Positions 1 through 7,273 of a stretch of 23,080 nt of DNA are shown here, in pieces; the first letter of the stretch is position 1; every line of letters begins with the position of its first letter. Below the pieces are notes generated by a model. The model did not search any database, was not told the DNA's origin, and worked only from the letters and a program-made list of their open reading frames with translations. The DNA lies in contig CAZQZC010000029.1 in NCBI GenBank assembly GCA_964597685.1, positions 1-23,080 of the forward strand, written 5' to 3'. A program made the translations under genes and the position numbers. This DNA is from JBCBTJ01 sp964597685 (GTDB taxonomy: Bacteria > Pseudomonadota > Alphaproteobacteria > Caulobacterales > Hyphomonadaceae).

Positions 1-462
1 ATGGAAGCCGAGCTTCTCAAGTAATTCAAAGCCATGGATAATACCGCGGCCGCCACAGCCGCGGCCAACTTCCGGGCCGCCGAGCTCCATGGCGAAGACG
101 CCGTCGCGCTTGAAGCAAACATCGCCGATGGCGACCTCTTCGCCGGCCTCCTTCTTTTTCGACGAGGTTTCGATGATGGTTGGACAGGCGCGACCGCCGA
201 ACAGGAGCGACGTGGTGTCGCTCTTCGGGTCGCACCCGATCAGCAGAACCTTCTTGCCCTGTTGGGCCATCATGTAGCTGAGATTGGCCAGGGTGAAGGA
301 CTTGCCGATCCCGCCCTTGCCGTAGATCGCAATGATCTGCGTCTCTTTCGTGACCGGCTGAGACGGCGCGGGATCCGGTTCAATCGCGGCTTCGTCGCGC
401 AAAGATCCGGACATATCGGCGATCGGGTCGCGCCGCCCGCCATCGTCATAACGCTCGGTCAT
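1..462 (-). CDS. bchX: Chlorophyllide a reductase iron protein BchX, 3' part cut by window edge
   Basis: ATP-driven electron donor of chlorophyllide a reductase (BchXYZ), which reduces ring B of chlorophyllide a in bacteriochlorophyll synthesis; a cytoplasmic homodimer resembling nitrogenase NifH. The 154 visible residues show the P-loop GKGGIGKS at 48-55, GCDPKSD at 76-82 and the first 4Fe-4S cysteine, Cys136, in VGRGCGGRG. About half of the roughly 330-residue family length is present; the second cluster cysteine lies beyond position 1. The ATG at 460-462 overlaps the bchC stop in an ATGA junction, so the two genes are translationally coupled. The residues before the P-loop form a variable N-terminal extension, typical of BchX rather than BchL. 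Family identity is very secure from the FAMELGGPEVGRG block and the position after bchC. Confidence 0.96.
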   Translation of the reverse strand, partial: MTERYDDGGRRDPIADMSGSLRDEAAIEPDPAPSQPVTKETQIIAIYGKGGIGKSFTLANLSYMMAQQGKKVLLIGCDPKSDTTSLLFGGRACPTIIETSSKKKEAGEEVAIGDVCFKRDGVFAMELGGPEVGRGCGGRGIIHGFELLEKLGFH

Positions 463-1475
463 GCGCACTCCCTCCAATCCAGAACCATTTTCAAGCAGGC
501 TGAGTCTTCAAACGCCGTGCGATAGGCGTCCTCTGCGTCGTCGGCGTCGCGCACATGGGTGATCAAGCCGTCGAAAGAGAGCGCGCCGGACTCGCGCAGC
601 GCGACGACCGCATCTAGATCAGACCGGCTCCATTCCGCAGCGATGCGAAACCGCGCCTCGCGCATGAAGGCGGGCGGAAAAGCAAAGGACAGGCGCTGGG
701 CGTAGAAGCCCGCAAGCACGATCTCCCCGCCGGGCGCCAGATGCGAGACGAGGTCGTCGAGGATCTCGGCATCGCCGCTGACGTCATAGATCGCGCGGTA
801 ATCGGTGCGCCCGTCGATATCGCTGTCGATAACGGCGTAGCCGTCGGCGTCGGCCCTTTCGGGATCGATCTCCCAAACGACCGGTGGATCGCAGTCCAAA
901 GCCATCGCAACCCGCGCCAGCAAACGCCCGAGCACGCCGTGCCCGACAATCAGGTCCGGTGGCGCGCCCGTCGCGATCGCGTGGCGCGCGGTCGCAGCCA
1001 AGGCCAGAAGCACGGAATCGTCAGCGATGTCCGGCGAAATCACCGCAGCGCGTTCAGCCGGGACGACAAGGCGGGATGCGGATGCGCCGAACAGACCGGC
1101 CACAGTGTCGAAACAACGCGCGCCTGGCACGAAGACGAACTCGCCGATCAGCTCCGGATGAAGCTCAGCTGCGATGACGCGGCCAACCGCCTCGTACCCA
1201 GGCACCAGAGGATAGGACAGACCCGGAAAGGGCGGCATTTCGCCGGTCCATAAGAGCCGTTCCGTCCCGGTGCTGACGCCTGACCAATCCACGTCGACCA
1301 CAAGGTCCGTCGGACGCGGCGCAACCAGTTCGACACGTCGACGGGACAATCGCCGCTCACCTTCGAAGACAACCGCCGACGCGGCCAGATCAAGTCCGCG
1401 CTCAAACCGATCGCCAGGCGACGCGTCAGATGTCGCGGTCCGTTGCAATTGGGAGGGGCTGACGTGGAAATTCAT
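459..1475 (-). CDS. bchC: 3-hydroxyethyl bacteriochlorophyllide a dehydrogenase BchC
   Basis: NAD-dependent medium-chain dehydrogenase that oxidises the 3-hydroxyethyl group of bacteriochlorophyllide to 3-acetyl, a late step of bacteriochlorophyll a synthesis. Visible features are STGTE at 68-72, the block PFPGLSYPLVPGYEAVG at 82-98 and a Rossmann-type VGHGVLG at 177-183. The 338-residue frame is about 25 residues longer than usual: recognisable homology starts near residue 30. The ATG at 1473-1475 has no Shine-Dalgarno sequence, and a good promoter (-35 TTGACA, -10 TACACT) ends only a few bases upstream, so the mRNA may be leaderless. The only in-frame alternative seen before the conserved part is a TTG at codon 10, also without an RBS. 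The gene overlaps bchX by 4 bp and lies 70 bp after crtF. Confidence 0.95.
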   Translation of the reverse strand: MNFHVSPSQLQRTATSDASPGDRFERGLDLAASAVVFEGERRLSRRRVELVAPRPTDLVVDVDWSGVSTGTERLLWTGEMPPFPGLSYPLVPGYEAVGRVIAAELHPELIGEFVFVPGARCFDTVAGLFGASASRLVVPAERAAVISPDIADDSVLLALAATARHAIATGAPPDLIVGHGVLGRLLARVAMALDCDPPVVWEIDPERADADGYAVIDSDIDGRTDYRAIYDVSGDAEILDDLVSHLAPGGEIVLAGFYAQRLSFAFPPAFMREARFRIAAEWSRSDLDAVVALRESGALSFDGLITHVRDADDAEDAYRTAFEDSACLKMVLDWRECA

Positions 1476-1478
1476 GGC

Positions 1479-1496
1479 TGTAAGTGTAAATTGACA
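1479..1496. promoter_or_regulatory. CrtJ/PpsR operator 1 of bchC (covers -10)
   Basis: TGTAAGTGTAAATTGACA is an exact match to the CrtJ/PpsR consensus TGT-N12-ACA. It covers the predicted -10 box of bchC. CrtJ/PpsR is the aerobic/redox-responsive repressor of bch, crt and puc genes in purple bacteria; the regulator gene itself is not in this window. Confidence 0.8.
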
Positions 1497-1510
1497 TCGC
1501 TAAGTGTCAA
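1483..1510 (-). promoter_or_regulatory. Predicted bchC promoter
   Basis: On the minus strand a perfect -35 TTGACA (1505-1510) is followed after 16 bp by a -10 TACACT (1483-1488, 4/6). Transcription would begin around 1475-1477, at or beside the bchC ATG. Both elements lie inside the two TGT-N12-ACA palindromes, so a bound repressor would block RNA polymerase. This is read from sequence only; no start site is proven. Confidence 0.6.
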
Positions 1511-1522
1511 TCTTTAATTACA
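1505..1522. promoter_or_regulatory. CrtJ/PpsR operator 2 of bchC (covers -35)
   Basis: TGTCAATCTTTAATTACA is a second exact TGT-N12-ACA match. It covers the -35 TTGACA of bchC and is separated from operator 1 by exactly 8 bp. This is the tandem arrangement known for cooperative CrtJ binding at the Rhodobacter bchC promoter. Confidence 0.8.
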
Positions 1523-1545
1523 AAACTAGAGCTGTAATTTCTGCG

Positions 1546-2652
1546 CTACGCCGCAAGAATCATTCGTGTTAACAAGGGCTGACGAGTGCGAACCGACCGA
1601 ACACGGTCGAAGCCGGCGTCGTTGAGCATCCGCTTCAGCTCGCGATAAGATCGCGGACGTCCCGACCCCATCGCCCACAGGTACATGCCGAAATAGGCGT
1701 CGCCCATGGCTTCGGCCCCCGGCGTCTCCGCCATGGGCTCTGCAATCAGGAGCTTTCCTCCCGGCGCCAAGGCCGCGCGCGCCGAAGCGAGGAGGCCTTC
1801 GACCTTGTCGTCGTCGTGGTCGTGCAAGACACGGATCAGCGTGACGAGGTCGTGCCCGCTGGGCAAATCATCGGCGAACATATCGCCGCCAAGCGCCTGT
1901 GCGCGATCGCCGAGGGCCTCCGCTGCGAACCTTTCGCGGGCGAGTTTTGCAACGGCCGGAAGGTCGAACAAGGTCAGCTGCAGGTCGGGCGCGGCCCGCG
2001 CCGCCGCAGAGACAAATGCGCCGGCGCCGCCGCCGACATCCATCAGACTGTGATGGGACTTCAGGCTATAAGCATGAAGGATGTCCGACGCGATAAAGTC
2101 CTGCGTCCGCGCCATCAGGTCGGAATAGGCGGCGGCCGCTTCGCCGGGCACGCTGTCCGGACGGTCCGTGCCGGGGTAGCCCCAATAGCCGGCCAGCGCC
2201 GTCTCGGTCGACCTATGACGCAGGAGCGCGACCGGATCGGTCATGTCCTTATAGAGCACCGCATGGTGGCGGATCATGCCAAGCACGGAGGGGTTTCCAA
2301 GCAAGGCGCCGCCAAGCTCGCCTAAGCCGTAGCGCTCGCCGCCCCGACGCTCCAACAGATTAAGCGAAACCGCAGCGCGTAGCAGCCGGTCGGCGCCGTC
2401 CCCAGGAAGACCGGTCTTGTCAATCGCCTCCTGCAGCGTAAACGGCGCATCAGCGGCAAGGCCAAAGAGATCGAGTTCGACACAGGCGAGCAGCACCTGA
2501 GTGTAGACAAAGCCCGTGCATAATTCGAAGAGCGACTTCGCCTTAGCCCGCGCCACTGGCCGGGTGAGCGGGAAGGAGGCGGCCCAGGATTGGAAGCCGG
2601 AATCCATCAATAGACGGTCCCGCCAACCTGAAATCCTGTCGCTCAAACCCAT
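1546..2652 (-). CDS. crtF: Demethylspheroidene O-methyltransferase CrtF
   Basis: SAM-dependent methyltransferase that methylates the 1-hydroxyl of acyclic carotenoids (demethylspheroidene to spheroidene, or the spirilloxanthin equivalents). With the ATG at 2650-2652 the protein has 368 residues, slightly shorter than Rhodobacter CrtF. The SAM-binding motif MDVGGGAGAF is near 204-213, a typical acidic strand end LTLFDLP follows, and RVLHDHDDD near 274-282 carries the conserved catalytic-type histidine. The frame extends upstream to a TTG at 2697 inside crtE, but the ATG is preferred: it lies about 25 bp after the crtE stop, behind a weak AGGCGA-like RBS. It is co-transcribed after crtE and followed by the bchC promoter. 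Confidence 0.94.
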   Translation of the reverse strand: MGLSDRISGWRDRLLMDSGFQSWAASFPLTRPVARAKAKSLFELCTGFVYTQVLLACVELDLFGLAADAPFTLQEAIDKTGLPGDGADRLLRAAVSLNLLERRGGERYGLGELGGALLGNPSVLGMIRHHAVLYKDMTDPVALLRHRSTETALAGYWGYPGTDRPDSVPGEAAAAYSDLMARTQDFIASDILHAYSLKSHHSLMDVGGGAGAFVSAAARAAPDLQLTLFDLPAVAKLARERFAAEALGDRAQALGGDMFADDLPSGHDLVTLIRVLHDHDDDKVEGLLASARAALAPGGKLLIAEPMAETPGAEAMGDAYFGMYLWAMGSGRPRSYRELKRMLNDAGFDRVRSVRTRQPLLTRMILAA

Positions 2653-2677
2653 GTCATCGCCTGTCGCAGCTGAGTTT

Positions 2678-3547
2678 TCAGGACACGCCAGCCGCAAGGC
2701 TTTTCGGCATCAGCCGGTCTGCCTGGGCGTAGACGAGCTGTTTCAGCGCCCCGGCGCCATTACAGGCGGGGACGGATTCGGCGGCGTCGCGGATCAGTTC
2801 CTTCAACTGGTCGACCGCGCCGGCCAGCCCGAGAGAGGTGACCGCATTTGGCCTATCGTGGAGCGAATCTTGGCCCGCAGGCTTGCCCAATTCCTCCGCA
2901 TCCATGACGAAATCCCGCAGATCGTCGGCGATCTGGTAAGCCTCGCCCAACCGATCGCCCAGATTTCGCCAATCGGCGCTGTCGGCGCCCGCCGATACGG
3001 CGCCGGCGGAGGCCGCCGCCACGAAGAGCGCGCCGGTCTTCGCGCGATGATAAGCGCTGAGGTCGATCGCCTCTTCGCTCTCCCAAGCCTGTCCCGCGAC
3101 GATGCCGTTCGGCGCGCCGACGGCTTCCGTGACCACACGCAATAAACCAGGCAACCGCTCGGCGGCGTTCACGCACTCGCGCGCCAACGTGTCAAAGGCC
3201 GTGATGATCAGGGCGTCTCCCGCCAGGACCGCAAGCGGTTCGCCAAAGGCCACGTGCACCGACGGCTTTCCGCGACGGATTTCCGCATCGTCGAAGCAGG
3301 GAAGATCGTCGTGGACGAGCGAGGCGCAATGCAGCAATTCGATCGCTGCGCCAGCGCCGGCGGCGGGTTGGAGATCGTCGCCGCCGCACGCGTGAGCGAC
3401 GGCCAGACAAAGCTGGGGCCGCACCCGCGCGCCGCCCGGAAATACAGCGTGCCGCAGCGCGGCGTTGAGTTTGGGCGGGCCGTTCTCCCCGGAGACCTCC
3501 GCGATTGCTCGCTCCAGCGTCCATTCGATTAATGCGTCGACGTTCAT
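2678..3547 (-). CDS. crtE: Geranylgeranyl diphosphate synthase CrtE
   Basis: Cytoplasmic prenyltransferase that condenses isopentenyl diphosphate to geranylgeranyl diphosphate, the precursor of both carotenoids and the bacteriochlorophyll tail. The 289-residue length is normal. Visible are FPGGARVRP at 36-44, the first aspartate-rich motif DDLPCFDD at 80-87 (DDxxxxD) and the second, DDLRD, at 208-212. The ATG at 3545-3547 has a strong RBS (AGGGAGG at about 6 bp). It is the first gene of the minus-strand crtE-crtF-bchC-bchX series and diverges from crtD. An -35 TTGACA with -10 TATACT lies upstream, although the 14-bp spacing is short. An IspA-type farnesyl diphosphate synthase is the alternative, but the position before crtF and next to crtD argues for CrtE. 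Confidence 0.93.
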   Translation of the reverse strand: MNVDALIEWTLERAIAEVSGENGPPKLNAALRHAVFPGGARVRPQLCLAVAHACGGDDLQPAAGAGAAIELLHCASLVHDDLPCFDDAEIRRGKPSVHVAFGEPLAVLAGDALIITAFDTLARECVNAAERLPGLLRVVTEAVGAPNGIVAGQAWESEEAIDLSAYHRAKTGALFVAAASAGAVSAGADSADWRNLGDRLGEAYQIADDLRDFVMDAEELGKPAGQDSLHDRPNAVTSLGLAGAVDQLKELIRDAAESVPACNGAGALKQLVYAQADRLMPKSLAAGVS

Positions 3548-3563
3548 AGAAGCCTCCCTTGTG

Positions 3564-3602
3564 TGTCAGAGTATATTGTCATTACTATATGTCAAATTGA
3601 CA
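3564..3602. promoter_or_regulatory. crtE-crtD divergent regulatory region with three 13-bp-spaced TGTCA half-sites
   Basis: The 91-bp crtE/crtD intergenic region carries TGTCA at 3564, 3577 and 3590, exactly 13 bp apart. The last one forms an odd-centred perfect palindrome TGTCAAATTGACA (3590-3602). Three TGT-N12 frames can be read with one mismatch each (ending TCA, TCA and ACG), but no perfect TGT-N12-ACA site. On the minus strand the region also supplies the crtE -35 TTGACA (3590-3595) and -10 TATACT (3570-3575). It is a likely operator for one or both divergent genes; the protein that binds is unknown. Confidence 0.55.
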
Positions 3603-3638
3603 TGACGCTTAGGCGTCGTCTGGAATGGAGGATCACTC

Positions 3639-5189
3639 GTGGCGCGACGCCAGCGGATCGCCGTCATCGGAGCGGGAATCGGCGGCCTGTCGGCGGCCGC
3701 CATTCTGTCGCGGCGGTTCGAGGTCGACGTTTTCGAACGCGCGCCGCAAGCGGGCGGCAAGGTGCGCCAGATCATGGTCGACGGCCGGCCGATCGATTCC
3801 GGACCCACGGTCTTCACCATGAAATGGGCGTTCGAGGAGGTCTTCGAGGCCGCCGGCGCGTCCCTCGATGATCATGTGACATTGCGAAAGCTGGACGTGC
3901 TCGCTCGGCACGGCTGGCGGGACGGCGCGCGGCTCGACCTATTCGCCGACATCGACAGATCAGCTGACGCGATCGGGGATTTCGCCGGCGCTCGCGACGC
4001 CGCCAATTTCCGCCGCTTCTGCAAGACCACGCGGACAATCTACGACACCCTGCGCGACCCGTTCATGCGGCGGGGCGCGCCAAGCTTCTGGAATTTGTTC
4101 ACGGGGAAGGACCCGGTCTCTCTTCTGAAAACCAATCCCTTCTCAACGATGTGGGGCGCGTTATCCGCGACGTTTGAGGATCACCGGCTGCGCCAATTGT
4201 TCGGCAGGTACGCCACCTATTGCGGCTCTTCGCCCTTCCAGGCGCCGGCGACGCTGATGCTGGTCGCCCATGTGGAGCAGGAGGGGGTTTGGACCCTGGA
4301 CGGCGGCATGCTGTCCATAGCCAAGGCCTTGCAGCGCGTGGCGACGGCGAACGGCGCACGCTTCCATTTCGGCGCCCACGTATCGGGCGTGCACGTTCAG
4401 ACCAACCGGGCGGCGGGGGTTGAGCTGGCGTCGGGCGACCGCCATCAAGCAGACCTCGTCGTCATGAACGGCGACGTCGCAGCCCTCTCAAGCGGAGTGC
4501 TGGGTGGCGACGCAGCGAAAGCCGTGCGGCGCCCGGCGGGCGCCGAGCGATCGCAATCGGCGTTGACCTGGTCGATGGTCGCCGAGGCGAGCGGCTTCGA
4601 CCTGGCTGAGCATAACGTCTTTTTCTCAGACGACTATCCGGGCGAGTTTGACGCCGTGTTCAAGCGGCGCGCCGTCCCTTCGACGCCGACAACATACCTC
4701 TTCGCGCCCGATCGCGGCGTTGAAACGCCGCCCCAAGGGCCCGAACGGCTCTTCGCCCTGATCAACGCGCCCGCAATCGGCGATGCGCACGCTTTTCCGC
4801 CCGAGGAGATCGCAAGATGCCGGACGACCGTTTTGGACCACCTTCGGACCTGCGGACTGACCCTGTCGGAGCCTCATCCGGACAGTGTGGCGACGAGTCC
4901 GGCGGACTTCGCGCAGATGTTTCCGGCGACGGGCGGCGCGCTCTACGGCATGGCGAGCCACGGCTGGCGGGCCTCGTTCCAGCGGCCGGGCGTGCGCGCG
5001 CGTCTGCCGGGCCTGTACCTGGCGGGGGGCAGCGCTCATCCGGGCCCGGGCGTGCCGATGGCGGCGCTTTCGGGCCGGGCGGCGGCGCGGGCGATCTGCA
5101 AGGATTACGGTTCGACGTCGACGTCCCGCCAGGCGGATATGCGTGGTGGTACGTCGACGCCATCAGCGACGACGGCGAGTTCGGCCTAA
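3639..5189 (+). CDS. crtD: Hydroxyneurosporene/methoxyneurosporene desaturase CrtD
   Basis: FAD-dependent carotenoid 3,4-desaturase acting on hydroxylated or methoxylated neurosporene or lycopene ends in the spheroidene/spirilloxanthin pathway. The N-terminal dinucleotide-binding motif is AVIGAGIGGLSAAA (8-21), followed by APQAGGKVR and IDSGPTVFTMKWAFEEVF. The C-terminal signature is LPGLYLAGGSAHPGPGVPM. The GTG at 3639-3641 is chosen because GGAGGA lies 6 bp before it and the FAD motif begins a few residues later. At 516 residues it is about 20 longer than Rhodobacter CrtD. The extra serine/threonine-rich tail is encoded by DNA that also encodes the conserved N-terminus of CrtC in another frame. 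Confidence 0.94.
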   Translation: MARRQRIAVIGAGIGGLSAAAILSRRFEVDVFERAPQAGGKVRQIMVDGRPIDSGPTVFTMKWAFEEVFEAAGASLDDHVTLRKLDVLARHGWRDGARLDLFADIDRSADAIGDFAGARDAANFRRFCKTTRTIYDTLRDPFMRRGAPSFWNLFTGKDPVSLLKTNPFSTMWGALSATFEDHRLRQLFGRYATYCGSSPFQAPATLMLVAHVEQEGVWTLDGGMLSIAKALQRVATANGARFHFGAHVSGVHVQTNRAAGVELASGDRHQADLVVMNGDVAALSSGVLGGDAAKAVRRPAGAERSQSALTWSMVAEASGFDLAEHNVFFSDDYPGEFDAVFKRRAVPSTPTTYLFAPDRGVETPPQGPERLFALINAPAIGDAHAFPPEEIARCRTTVLDHLRTCGLTLSEPHPDSVATSPADFAQMFPATGGALYGMASHGWRASFQRPGVRARLPGLYLAGGSAHPGPGVPMAALSGRAAARAICKDYGSTSTSRQADMRGGTSTPSATTASSA

Positions 5190-6040
5190 CGCTGATCGCC
5201 TTCATCGGCAGCGTCTTCTCGCCGTATTACGCCTGGTCCGGTCGACGCGACCCCCGCAATCATTGCGCGGTGAATGTCGCCCTTTACGGCCCGCGGGCCG
5301 CGCGCTGGGCGATGACGGAGCGCGGACGCAATGCAGCCCAATTCGATGCGGGCGGCTTCGAGATCGGTGACAGTCAGGCGGTCTGGGACGGCGACGTCTT
5401 GACCTTGCGGATCCATGAAACCTGCGCGCCATTGCCGAGGCCGATGCGCGGAACGATCCGCGTCCGGCCGCGCGCGATCGCTGGCCAGCGCTTCGAAATC
5501 GCAGAACAGGGCCGCCACATCTGGAGCCCCATTGCGCCAACGGCCGATATCGAGATCGACTTTGACGCGCCGGACCTACGCTGGTCCGGCCGGGGCTATC
5601 TCGATACAAATCGCGGCGACGAGCCCTTGGAGCGTCGTTTCCAGTATTGGGATTGGTCGCGGGCCGAAAGCGGGCCCGAGGAGACGACGATCCTTTACAA
5701 CACCCATCCTCGCGCCGCGCCCGGCCGGGCGCTCGCCCTGCGCTTCGACCAGAACGGCGAGGCGACAGCGCTAGAGCCGCCGCAGCCCGCACCCCTGCCC
5801 GCAACGCCGATTTGGCGCATCCGCCGGACCACGCGCTGTGATGGCGGCCGCGACGCGCGCATCGTGCGCACCCTGGAGGACACGCCGTTCTACAGCCGAT
5901 CGGTTATCGAAAGCCCGCTCTTCGGCGCCCGCCAACGCGCCATGCATGAGAGCTTTTCCGGCGACCGATTGAGCGCGTCTGTCGTCAAAGCGCTGTTGCC
6001 GTTCCGGATGCCCCGCCTGGCGCGGGCCGGCAGGCCTTAG
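5096..6040 (+). CDS. crtC: Hydroxyneurosporene synthase / carotenoid 1,2-hydratase CrtC (start uncertain)
   Basis: Hydratase adding water across the terminal C-1,2 double bond of neurosporene or lycopene, creating the hydroxyl used by CrtD and CrtF. Conserved family text is clear: PPGGYAWWYVDAISDDGEFG, AFIGSVFSPYYAWSGR, NVALYGPRAARW and GRGYLDTNRGDEPLERRF. The start is a problem. The family begins just before RFDVPVPPGGY-type sequence, yet no in-frame ATG, GTG or TTG exists there. I placed it at the CTG at 5096-5098, giving 314 residues (family about 280-315) and a 94-bp overlap with crtD. The only canonical in-frame start upstream is the ATG at 4817, which has GAGGAG 8 bp before it. That start would add 93 unconserved residues and overlap crtD by 373 bp. 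The stop codon overlaps that of the convergent small gene at 6037. Confidence 0.9.
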   Translation: MQGLRFDVDVPPGGYAWWYVDAISDDGEFGLTLIAFIGSVFSPYYAWSGRRDPRNHCAVNVALYGPRAARWAMTERGRNAAQFDAGGFEIGDSQAVWDGDVLTLRIHETCAPLPRPMRGTIRVRPRAIAGQRFEIAEQGRHIWSPIAPTADIEIDFDAPDLRWSGRGYLDTNRGDEPLERRFQYWDWSRAESGPEETTILYNTHPRAAPGRALALRFDQNGEATALEPPQPAPLPATPIWRIRRTTRCDGGRDARIVRTLEDTPFYSRSVIESPLFGARQRAMHESFSGDRLSASVVKALLPFRMPRLARAGRP

Positions 6041-6207
6041 GACCCGTCTTCGGGTTCGGTCTTGGTCGCTTTTAGCTCCTCGGCGAAGCGCCGGTCTTCC
6101 TCTTCATCGCGCCGCAGCTTGTCGGTCTTGCGGATCTCCCAATACCCCCAGCCAAGCAGAAGCGCGAACAGCAGGAACATGTCGACCATTAGGAAGGTTT
6201 TAGACAT
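6037..6207 (-). CDS. Small single-pass membrane protein (56 aa), last gene after crtB
   Basis: A short frame of 56 residues starting MSKTFLMVDM. It has one predicted transmembrane helix (about residues 5-23, MFLLFALLLGWGYW), then a basic patch (IRKTDKLRR) and a strongly acidic, charged tail ending EDGS. The ATG at 6205-6207 has GAGAGG about 6 bp upstream. It lies 43 bp after the crtB stop on the same strand, so it is probably co-transcribed with crtI-crtB. Its TAA (6037-6039) overlaps the TAG of convergent crtC (6038-6040). The function is not known to me; possible roles are a small membrane anchor or assembly factor for carotenoid enzymes or pigment complexes. The clear RBS, membrane helix and tight operon position support a real gene. 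Confidence 0.75.
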   Translation of the reverse strand: MSKTFLMVDMFLLFALLLGWGYWEIRKTDKLRRDEEEDRRFAEELKATKTEPEDGS

Positions 6208-6250
6208 GGCGCACCTCTCGCACTGGCGGCCTAGCGCCCAGGAGCAGACC

Positions 6251-7273
6251 TCAGACGCCGCGCGCCAAGTCCCGCTTGCGTTCGTCTATCTTCGCAAACA
6301 GGTCAAGGACCCAGCCGATCGTGCCTTCAACTTCAACAGAGGCGGACGGTTTGAAGGTCTGGACGGCGTCGACCAAAAACCGCGTCGCCGGCAAAACCGG
6401 AGCAGACGCCAACGGATCGTCGCCGAGCGCAGGAATGCGCGACGATGCAACAAGCTGCAGTTTCCGCGGGAACGACACAAAAGCGCGCTGTGACACTGAA
6501 TCGTAGGCGTTGGCGGCGACTTTGGCCCCGATCTCCGCATAGATCCGCGCCGCGGCTCGAATACCCGGACGGCACGGCCCCGGCAAGAGAGCGATCCCGG
6601 CTTCGCCGCGGCGATATTGTGTCGCTGCGTGGCTGAGCAAGCGTTCGACGCAGAAGGCGATCTCAGGGCGCATGACCGGCGCGGCGAGCCACGCGTCCGG
6701 ATCCAGGCCCGTTTCCCGCAGCCAGTCGCGCGGCAGGTAAATCCGTCCCGCGCGTGCATCCTCGCCAACATCGCGGGCGATATTGGTAAGCTGCATGGCG
6801 ACGCCGAGATCGCAGGCCCGTGCAATGGCCCGCGGCCCGCGCACGCCCATCAGGATCGACATCATGGCGCCGACCGAAGAGGCGACGCGGGCGGCGTAGG
6901 CCTGCAGGCCGTCGATCGTGTCATAGACCCGGCCTTCGGTGTCCCAGCTCAACCCTTCCAGAAGCGCGGCCGGCAGAGCCTTGGGGATCTGATAGGTCTC
7001 AACCACGCTGGCGAAGGCGCGGTCGACCGGGCGCGGGTCAGGACGGCCGGCATAGGCGCGCTCCAAACGGCCCGAGAGTTCTTCGATGCCCGCCCGCCGA
7101 CCGCCGTCGAGGTCGATCAGATCGTCGGAGACGCGGCAGAACGCGTAGAGGGCGTAGGCCGCATCTCGAACCGAAACGGGAAGCAGCTTCGAGGCGACGA
7201 AAAAGCTGCGCGAGCCGGTGCGGATCATGGCGCGGCAGGCGGCGAGGTCGTCCGGGGCCATGCCGCCGGCCAT
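6251..7273 (-). CDS. crtB: Phytoene synthase CrtB
   Basis: Condenses two geranylgeranyl diphosphates to 15-cis-phytoene, the first committed carotenoid step, peripheral to the membrane. The 340-residue protein carries the first aspartate-rich motif DDLID at 50-54 in AFCRVSDDLIDLD. The second is DVGED at 168-172 in the signature MQLTNIARDVGEDARAGRIY, followed by LPRDW. The ATG at 7271-7273 shares one base with the crtI stop (TGATG), so translation is probably coupled. A second ATG at codon 5, behind a GGCGG stretch, is an alternative start. crtI lies upstream and the 56-residue membrane protein downstream. Confidence 0.95.
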   Translation of the reverse strand: MAGGMAPDDLAACRAMIRTGSRSFFVASKLLPVSVRDAAYALYAFCRVSDDLIDLDGGRRAGIEELSGRLERAYAGRPDPRPVDRAFASVVETYQIPKALPAALLEGLSWDTEGRVYDTIDGLQAYAARVASSVGAMMSILMGVRGPRAIARACDLGVAMQLTNIARDVGEDARAGRIYLPRDWLRETGLDPDAWLAAPVMRPEIAFCVERLLSHAATQYRRGEAGIALLPGPCRPGIRAAARIYAEIGAKVAANAYDSVSQRAFVSFPRKLQLVASSRIPALGDDPLASAPVLPATRFLVDAVQTFKPSASVEVEGTIGWVLDLFAKIDERKRDLARGV

